Assembly (NCBI GenBank): GCA_014384555.1
Contig: JACNFR010000031.1
Location: 1 to 49,735 of the forward strand
Direction of reading: 5' to 3'
DNA: 49,735 bases
From: Candidatus Nitrosopumilus sp.
GTDB lineage: Archaea; Thermoproteota; Nitrososphaeria; Nitrososphaerales; Nitrosopumilaceae
Below the pieces are notes generated by a model. That model worked only from the letters and a program-made list of their open reading frames with translations. It was not told the origin of the DNA and did not search any database. A program made the translations under genes and the position numbers. Below are positions 44,929 through 49,735 of the stretch, one piece after another. How positions within the stretch are numbered: the first letter of the stretch is position 1; every line of letters begins with the position of its first letter.

Positions 44929-46035
44929 ATGCAATTACTAGAATTTCAGGCTAAAGAATTATTCAGAGAATATGGAATCAACCTACTAGATAGCATCTCG
45001 TCTACCAATATCGAAGATGGGCGCAAGCATGCAAAGGAATTAGGATATCCATTTGTAATCAAAATTCAGGTACCAGTAGGAGGCAGAGGAAAGGCAGGAG
45101 GCATTCAAAAATGTCAAAATGATGACGAATTTGAGCTAAAATATCCTCAAGTCATGGACTTGACAATCAAGGGAGAAAAAGCAAGAGCAATTTTACTTGA
45201 AAAGATGGCAGACATTAAAAAAGAATTGTATCTTTCAATATTTTTGAATCGTTCAAAAAGATGTTATACAATTATTGCATCAGCTGAAGGCGGTGTTGAA
45301 ATCGAGTCAGTGAAAAATCAAATCATCAAAGAAGTAGGATTAGGAGATGTTTCAGATGAATTGGCAAGAGAAGTTGCAAAGGAAATGGAATTAGAAGGAA
45401 ATACGGCAGAGCAATTTGTAGACACTTTGAAAAAATTATCAAAATTAACAATTGAAAAAGAAGCAGAACTTGTTGAGATTAATCCATTAGCAATCATGCA
45501 AGATAATACAATCATGGCATTAGATGGAAAATTTGTAACAGATGATAATAGCAATTTCAGACATCCAGAATTACAACAGTACCAAGAAAAAACAGCAATT
45601 GAAGAACAAGCTGAAAAAAGTGGATTTTCTTTAGTTGAACTTGATGGAGATATCGCAGTGGTAGGTAATGGTGCAGGACTTGTAATGTCAACATTAGACA
45701 TGTTATCAGATAACGGTGGAAAACCTGCATGTTTCCTAGATGTAGGGGGCGGTGCAACAACAGAATCTGTGTATGAAGCATTAACGTTAATCAGTCAACT
45801 ACCAAGAGTAAAGGGAATTCTTGTAAATCTCTATGGAGGAATTGTAAAAACAACAGTTGTTGCTGAAGCATTTCTTAAAGCATATGAAAATAATCTAATT
45901 GATTTGCCAGTGTTTTCAAGACTAAAAGGTACTGAATCAGAAAAAGCAAAAGAAATGCTTCAAGGATCTAGAACCAACATATTTGATTCAGTAGAAGATG
46001 CAATTAATGCAGCAGTTATGGGGATAAAAAAATGA
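44929..46035 (+). CDS. sucC: Succinyl-CoA synthetase beta subunit
   Basis: 368 residues. An ATP-grasp domain (EFQAKELFREYGI, VPVGGRGKAGGI, LVEINPLAI) and the CoA-ligase domain (FLDVGGGATTESV) are complete. With SucD it converts succinyl-CoA and ADP/GDP to succinate and NTP, or the reverse. In an autotroph using the 4-hydroxybutyrate branch this joins the citric-acid cycle to succinyl-CoA. It overlaps sucD by 4 bp. Confidence 0.97.
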   Translation: MQLLEFQAKELFREYGINLLDSISSTNIEDGRKHAKELGYPFVIKIQVPVGGRGKAGGIQKCQNDDEFELKYPQVMDLTIKGEKARAILLEKMADIKKELYLSIFLNRSKRCYTIIASAEGGVEIESVKNQIIKEVGLGDVSDELAREVAKEMELEGNTAEQFVDTLKKLSKLTIEKEAELVEINPLAIMQDNTIMALDGKFVTDDNSNFRHPELQQYQEKTAIEEQAEKSGFSLVELDGDIAVVGNGAGLVMSTLDMLSDNGGKPACFLDVGGGATTESVYEALTLISQLPRVKGILVNLYGGIVKTTVVAEAFLKAYENNLIDLPVFSRLKGTESEKAKEMLQGSRTNIFDSVEDAINAAVMGIKK

Positions 46036-46949
46036 CAGACATTTTTGAATTACTAAAAGGCAAGCCAGGAGATTCAGATTATGAAAAGAAAGGAGTAATT
46101 GTTCAAGGCATCACCGGTGCATATGGCTCACTACATACAAAACAAATGATGGCATATGGAACCAATGTAGTTGCAGGTGTCACTCCAGGTAAAGGAGGTC
46201 AGAAATTTGAAGATAAAGTTCCAGTTTACAACACAATGCAGGAGGCAGTAGATGCAACTAATGCAAAAATATCAATCGTATTTGTTCCAGCAAAATTCTT
46301 TTTATCAGCAGCTAAAGATGCATTAGAATCAGGAATCAAACTACTAGTTGCAATTCCAGAACATGTCCCAATTAGAGACACAATGGAGGCATTAGATTTA
46401 GCAAACAAAAAAGGTGCAACAATTATCGGACCAAACACACCAGGAATAATGATTCCAGAATTAATCAAGATAGGAATCATGCCACCAATGCCATTCAAGG
46501 CAGGAAAAATTGCCGTATTATCAAAAAGTGGAACATTACTTTATGAAATTTCAGATGCTCTTACTAACTCTGGATTTGGTCAATCAATTACCATTGGAAT
46601 TGGTGGAGACCCAGTTAACGGAACAAGATTGATTGATGCATTTGAAATGGTAAAAGACATTCCAGATATGGAAGGTTTGGTAATAGTTGGAGAAATAGGT
46701 GGAGACTCTGAAGAAATTTTGGCTCAAAGAATTATCGATAGTGGATTTAACAAACCAACAGTAGCATACATTGCAGGACGTGCAGCACCTAAAGAAAAGA
46801 GAATGGGTCATGCAGGAGCAATCGTAATGGGAACTTATGGGTCAGCAGAATCCAAAGTATCTATGTTTAACAAAGCAAACATACCAGTAGCCAAAAGACC
46901 TGCAGAAGTACCAGTATTACTAGCTGGAAAGATGGAAAAATCCGATTAG
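46032..46949 (+). CDS. sucD: Succinyl-CoA synthetase alpha subunit
   Basis: 305 residues. A Rossmann domain with VQGITGAYGSLHTKQMMAYGT binds CoA, and the phospho-His sits in RMGHAGAIVMG (about residue 260). ATG 46032 overlaps the sucC stop as ATGA. Complete; partner of sucC. Confidence 0.97.
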   Translation: MTDIFELLKGKPGDSDYEKKGVIVQGITGAYGSLHTKQMMAYGTNVVAGVTPGKGGQKFEDKVPVYNTMQEAVDATNAKISIVFVPAKFFLSAAKDALESGIKLLVAIPEHVPIRDTMEALDLANKKGATIIGPNTPGIMIPELIKIGIMPPMPFKAGKIAVLSKSGTLLYEISDALTNSGFGQSITIGIGGDPVNGTRLIDAFEMVKDIPDMEGLVIVGEIGGDSEEILAQRIIDSGFNKPTVAYIAGRAAPKEKRMGHAGAIVMGTYGSAESKVSMFNKANIPVAKRPAEVPVLLAGKMEKSD

Positions 46950-46980
46950 ATTAAAAGAGAGGAATTGAGGAGAGAATTAA

Positions 46981-47148
46981 ATGCCAGTTACAGACCCCGA
47001 GAAGAAAAGAATTGCTCAACAAGCACGTCTTGTAATGAAAATTTGTTTCAAATGTGGATGCAGAAATGACATTGATGCTACACGATGTAGAAAATGTAGA
47101 AATCCATACTTGCGACTAAAGAACAGAAACCTCGGCGTCAAGAAATAG
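46981..47148 (+). CDS. rpl40e: Ribosomal protein L40e
   Basis: 55 residues. The zinc knuckle CFKCGCRNDIDATRCRKC is followed by a basic end (RLKNRNLGVKK), exactly the archaeal L40e pattern. A GAGGAGA purine run precedes ATG 46981 by about seven bases. It follows sucD by 31 bp. Confidence 0.95.
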   Translation: MPVTDPEKKRIAQQARLVMKICFKCGCRNDIDATRCRKCRNPYLRLKNRNLGVKK

Positions 47149-47150
47149 AA

Positions 47151-47399
47151 TTAAGCAATCATTAGTCTTTGTCTATAGTCTACAATTGCAGATTTTAATT
47201 CAGCATAATGTTGTTTAACAAATGATTTTGCATCTTCAGGACTATCTAATTCTTCAAAAATTAGCTGCAGATCATCAGGTAACTGATCATTCATTTGATA
47301 CAAAACTTTAGCAGCCTCTACATATTGTCCTAAATTGTCAGCATATTCAAAAGCTAATTTCATCCTATCAATCAAGGCATCAAATTCTTGTAAAGACAT
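47151..47399 (-). CDS. Small protein of unknown function
   Basis: 82 residues, helical, acidic, ending YRQRLMIA. Convergent with L40e, ending 2 bp from it. Start ATG 47399. No domain recognised. Confidence 0.65.
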   Translation of the reverse strand: MSLQEFDALIDRMKLAFEYADNLGQYVEAAKVLYQMNDQLPDDLQLIFEELDSPEDAKSFVKQHYAELKSAIVDYRQRLMIA

Positions 47400-47493
47400 G
47401 ATAATTATTTTTTAAAATCAGTAATAAAGCCCAAGGTAATTGTGACATAATCACATAGCAAAGACAAAAAAACCACCCACATGAAAGATAGTT

Positions 47494-47589
47494 GGACCGG
47501 TCGTCTAGTTTGGTTTGGATGACGCACTCACACTGCGTAAGGAAATTAATTTCCCGCAAAGGTCGTGGGTTCAAATCCCATCCGGTCCA
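47494..47589 (+). tRNA. tRNA-Val (anticodon CAC) with a predicted 21-nt intron
   Basis: Acceptor GGACCGG pairs with CCGGTCC (47582-47588); A47589 is the discriminator. The anticodon arm is ACGCA / CTCACAC / TGCGT with anticodon CAC at 47529-47531 (T33 before it). The T arm is GTGGG / TTCAAAT / CCCAT. Without an intron, the variable loop would be 26 bases. Removing 47540-47560 leaves the normal five-base AGGTC. The D loop has T at position 21 rather than A. Confidence 0.9.
47540..47560 (+). other. Predicted noncanonical tRNA intron (position 44/45) in a bulge-helix-bulge
   Basis: TGCG (47534-47537) pairs with CGCA (47555-47558) as the 4-bp central helix. Bulge TAA (47538-47540) and bulge AAG (47559-47561) lie on opposite strands. 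GGAAATTAATTTCC (47541-47554) forms the inner hairpin. Cutting after the second base of each bulge excises 21 bases. The outer helix is only about two pairs, so a relaxed motif. Confidence 0.7.
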
Positions 47590-47599
47590 TCCCCACTGT

Positions 47600-47618
47600 G
47601 GGTTCAGACCCCTTTTTT
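47600..47618 (+). terminator. Short hairpin plus T6 after tRNA-Val
   Basis: GGGT / TCAG / ACCC (47600-47611) is followed by CT-rich sequence and TTTTTT (47613-47618). The same hairpin type, GGGT / GCAG / ACCC, lies at 47704-47715. Confidence 0.55.
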
Positions 47619-47703
47619 GTATCAATTCTTGTAATTATTTTGTAAATTTTCTAAAATGTTTGTGTCATTTTGTTATTGATTGTTGAAAAAATTATACCGT
47701 CTT

Positions 47704-47732
47704 GGGTGCAGACCCTAGAGGTTCTGAACCCA
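47704..47732. repeat. Second GGGT-hairpin and inverted copy of the post-tRNA motif
   Basis: GGGTGCAGACCC (47704-47715) is a one-base variant of GGGTTCAGACCC (47600-47611). TCTGAACCCA (47723-47732) is the exact reverse complement of TGGGTTCAGA (47599-47608). The rest of the 206-bp gap is AT-rich, without a gene that I can see; a T-run on the minus strand (47686-47691) could end the znu transcript. Confidence 0.6.
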
Positions 47733-47795
47733 TAGTTTTATTTTAAACTTTGAGAAGAAAACTTGGATGCATTGTGGGGTGGACCATTTTATTGT

Positions 47796-48650
47796 TTATG
47801 CATTATGAGAAATTTTTGAAGGTTCTTGGATATGAATTTTTGAAATTAATCCCAGAGAGCGACATGCAAGCGTTCCAAGCAACAAGGCAACTGCAATCAA
47901 GACGATCGTTCCTGAGGGTGCCAAGTTAAGATAGTATGAAAGAAGTATTCCCGTAACTACAGAAAACACGGACATGGATATAGAAATTCCAACAGTTTTT
48001 TTGAATCCCTTGCCAAATAACATTGCAGAAAGGTTTGGTATCACAATTAGTGCCGAGATAAGCAGTATTCCCACAAGTCGCATCGATGTAACCACTGTTA
48101 CTGCTGCAATAACGACAAACAGGTAATTCAGCATAGTCACATTCAGTCCTGCCACTTTTGCCTGTTCCTCGTTAAAGGAAATATGCAAAAACTGTTTTTG
48201 AAATACCAAAAGCGTTCCAACTATTCCAGCACTAATAGCAGTGATTGTGATTGTATCTTCTTGGCTGATTAAAAGAATGCTTCCAAACAAAAAGCTAAAC
48301 AGGTCTACTGAAAATCCTCCTGAGGCACTCACTAGTGTCACACCTACCGCAAGACCAGACACTAAAACAACTGCAACTGCGGCATCTCCAGAGATCTTTG
48401 TACTAGAACGAAGTTTCTGCAAGCCCAGTCCTCCTAGTACAGATACAACAAAAGCACTCCACAACGGAGCAACTCCGAGAAACAACCCTACAGAAATTCC
48501 ACCAAAAGCAACGTGTGCTATGCCGTCGCCAAAAAGTGCATACCTTCTAAGTACAAGAAAAGTTCCCATAAACGAACAGATTACCGCTACAGAAATTCCA
48601 GCAATTATAGCTTTTTGCATAAAGCCATACGATAAGACATCAAGAAGCAT
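47796..48650 (-). CDS. znuB: Metal (zinc-type) ABC transporter permease
   Basis: 284 residues with eight or nine hydrophobic segments. FLVLRRYALFGDGIAHVAFGG near the start and FVVIAAVTVVTSMRLVGILLISALIVIPNLSAML are typical of the ZnuB/MntB permease family. The C-terminus is short and soluble. It imports zinc or manganese with ZnuC and ZnuA. It follows znuC by 8 bp. Confidence 0.93.
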   Translation of the reverse strand: MLLDVLSYGFMQKAIIAGISVAVICSFMGTFLVLRRYALFGDGIAHVAFGGISVGLFLGVAPLWSAFVVSVLGGLGLQKLRSSTKISGDAAVAVVLVSGLAVGVTLVSASGGFSVDLFSFLFGSILLISQEDTITITAISAGIVGTLLVFQKQFLHISFNEEQAKVAGLNVTMLNYLFVVIAAVTVVTSMRLVGILLISALIVIPNLSAMLFGKGFKKTVGISISMSVFSVVTGILLSYYLNLAPSGTIVLIAVALLLGTLACRSLGLISKIHIQEPSKISHNA

Positions 48651-48658
48651 GGTTTCAC

Positions 48659-49465
48659 CTAATGATTATGATCATGCATATGCATCTGCATTGCAGATTC
48701 TGTGTAGGTTTTTAGAATCTTTTCGTCTGCAAAGAATTTTTCTTTTTCTCCGTGAAAGAAAAGTTTTCTGTTCATGCATGCAACTCTGTTTGCGTATTTT
48801 TTTATTGCATCAAGATCATGGGACGACCAGACAACCGTGATTCCGTTTTCTTTGTTAATTTTCTTGATGACGCTATAGAACTTGTTTTGTGATTCCATAT
48901 CTACACTTGTGACAGGCTCATCAAGAATTAAAAGTAGTGGATCTTTTACTAGAGATTTGGCAATGAATACTCTCTGAAGTTCTCCACCTGAGAGTTCTCC
49001 TATCCTTCTGTTTTTCAAATGTTCCAAGCCAACCGTTTTTAGAGCTTCCAGTATCTTGTCTTCGGTTTTGTCAATTTTTTTGTAAACTCTGTTCCAACAG
49101 CAACCACACTGCTGAATCAGTTTAGCACCCTTTACAATTTTTTTATCAGAGATAATTCCCATTGACACTATATCATAGACTGTTGCAGGAAAGTTTGGCT
49201 CAAATGCAATCTTTTGCGGGACATATCCTACACGTGGGATCAATGACTTGTACTTTTCTGGTCCGTAACCAAACAGATTTATCTTTCCTTTGTAATCCTG
49301 TATTCCCAATATGGCACGAAACAAGGTTGTCTTTCCTGCCCCATTAGGACCTACTATTCCTAGGAGGTCTCCTTCTGCAACGTCAAAACTGATGTCATCT
49401 ACTGCAATGTGGTTGTTGTATCCTATTGTTAGATTTTCCACCTGAAGAACACTTGTCATTGACAT
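48659..49465 (-). CDS. znuC: Metal ABC transporter ATP-binding protein with CGCC insert and His-rich tail
   Basis: 268 residues. Walker A GPNGAGKT (39-46), signature LSGGE (158-162) and Walker B LLLILDEP (177-184) are intact. Between them is an unusual Cys-rich patch, CGCCWNR (120-126), and the protein ends MQMHMHDHNH. Both could bind zinc and sense cytoplasmic metal (inference). The start (ATG 49465 or 49459) overlaps the znuA stop. Confidence 0.94.
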   Translation of the reverse strand: MSMTSVLQVENLTIGYNNHIAVDDISFDVAEGDLLGIVGPNGAGKTTLFRAILGIQDYKGKINLFGYGPEKYKSLIPRVGYVPQKIAFEPNFPATVYDIVSMGIISDKKIVKGAKLIQQCGCCWNRVYKKIDKTEDKILEALKTVGLEHLKNRRIGELSGGELQRVFIAKSLVKDPLLLILDEPVTSVDMESQNKFYSVIKKINKENGITVVWSSHDLDAIKKYANRVACMNRKLFFHGEKEKFFADEKILKTYTESAMQMHMHDHNH

Positions 49466-49735
49466 TCTAGGGCCACCTTGAGTGCATCTAAGTTTTGCTC
49501 CATTTTTTCCAAAAATGTAACACCCTCAGATGCTTCGTCAGGAGTTAATGCCTCTAATGGGCTGAAGATCATGACTTGTGCACCTGCTTCATCTGCAATT
49601 ACTTCTGCAAGTCTTGGGTCTACCAGTTCTTCAGCAAATATTACCTTAATGTCATTGTCATTTACAAAATCTATAAATTCAGCAATTTCAGATGCAGTTT
49701 TGGAACCATATTTGCCAAGATAGATGAAAACTTTT
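49456..49735 (-). CDS. znuA: Metal ABC transporter solute-binding protein, C-terminal part
   Basis: The frame at the right edge reads KVFIYLGKYGSKTASEIAEF, then IKVIFAEELVDPRLAEVIADEAGAQV and VMIFSPLEALTPDEA to TGA 49456-49458. The FAEELVDPR and ADEAGA segments match the C-lobe of ZnuA/TroA metal-binding proteins, and the last residues include a Cys. The N-terminus lies beyond the window. Confidence 0.9.
   Translation of the reverse strand, partial: KVFIYLGKYGSKTASEIAEFIDFVNDNDIKVIFAEELVDPRLAEVIADEAGAQVMIFSPLEALTPDEASEGVTFLEKMEQNLDALKVALECQ

Noticed and set aside
45318-45701. 127-residue minus ORF
   Set aside because: Antisense to sucC, Ser/Asn-rich shadow.
47494-47589. Class II tRNA with a long variable arm
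   Set aside because: Anticodon CAC is valine, which has a short variable loop; removing 21 bases at a bulge-helix-bulge gives a normal loop.
47380-47625. 81-residue minus ORF and 64-residue plus ORF over the tRNA
   Set aside because: Both run through the tRNA-Val gene, which folds perfectly.
48241-48840. 199-residue plus-strand ORF
   Set aside because: It is antisense to znuB and znuC, which have clear family motifs; the ORF is Pro/Thr-rich shadow sequence in a GC-rich stretch.
1-49735. CRISPR arrays, insertion sequences or prophage genes
   Set aside because: No spaced direct repeats, transposase or integrase motifs were seen; the only tandem repeats are the two in-frame coding ones.

Overview
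The window is a stretch of an AT-rich, mesophilic ammonia-oxidising archaeon (Thaumarchaeota/Nitrososphaerota), most likely Nitrosopumilus or a close relative. The clues are an ESCRT-type division ATPase (CdvC), a PEFG-CTERM surface protein, a membrane-anchored blue-copper protein, TrmB-type and other winged-helix regulators, an iron-dependent semialdehyde reductase of the kind used in the thaumarchaeal 3-hydroxypropionate/4-hydroxybutyrate cycle, archaeal L40e, and a bacterial-type UvrABC set. Lineage assignment is inference from gene content; no database search was possible.

Layout. 1-2.3 kb (minus): LsrF-like aldolase (runs off the left edge), zinc alcohol dehydrogenase, and a lone A-type ATPase subunit F. 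2.3-4.5 kb: small conserved proteins, a SWIM zinc-finger protein and a metallophosphoesterase. 4.5-8.9 kb (minus): carA-carB, with carA lacking any ATG/GTG/TTG at its true N-terminus. 9.0-11.3 kb (minus): an ESCRT-III-like protein, a helical acidic protein and cdvC, with a TrmB regulator diverging at 11.4 kb. 12.6-16.0 kb: small ORFs, a winged-helix protein, RidA, Cys-rich proteins, a PEFG-CTERM protein and a PPOX protein. 16.0-18.1 kb: a membrane protein, a DUF3179 protein and DoxX. 18.1-22.6 kb: a DHH phosphoesterase with a Lys-rich repeat tail, citrate synthase flanked by two small related-looking ORFs, and a cupredoxin. 22.6-29.0 kb (minus): uvrB-uvrA-uvrC with overlapping genes. 29.1-31.5 kb: regulators and small proteins. 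31.6-36.5 kb: an F420-type LLM oxidoreductase, the semialdehyde reductase, glycerate 2-kinase, two small Cys/His proteins and a beta-CASP nuclease. 36.5-40.6 kb: purN, cupin, ABM-like protein, folD, 5-formyl-THF cyclo-ligase and purD, a purine/one-carbon neighbourhood. 40.6-47.4 kb: ileS, Dps-like ferritin, sucC-sucD, L40e. 47.5 kb: tRNA-Val(CAC) with a predicted 21-nt noncanonical intron. 47.8-49.7 kb (minus): a zinc-type ABC transporter (znuA partial, znuC, znuB) that is more GC-rich than the lines I counted elsewhere.

Working together: citrate synthase, SucCD and the semialdehyde reductase tie the 4-hydroxybutyrate branch to the citric-acid cycle. carAB, purN and purD with folD and cyclo-ligase supply nucleotide precursors. 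uvrABC gives nucleotide excision repair, and the cdvC cluster points to membrane remodelling or division. The most unusual items are the ESCRT-III-like gene pair upstream of cdvC, the tRNA-Val intron, and the apparent non-AUG start of carA. I saw no CRISPR array, insertion sequence or prophage, and no gene-free gap longer than about 250 bases.
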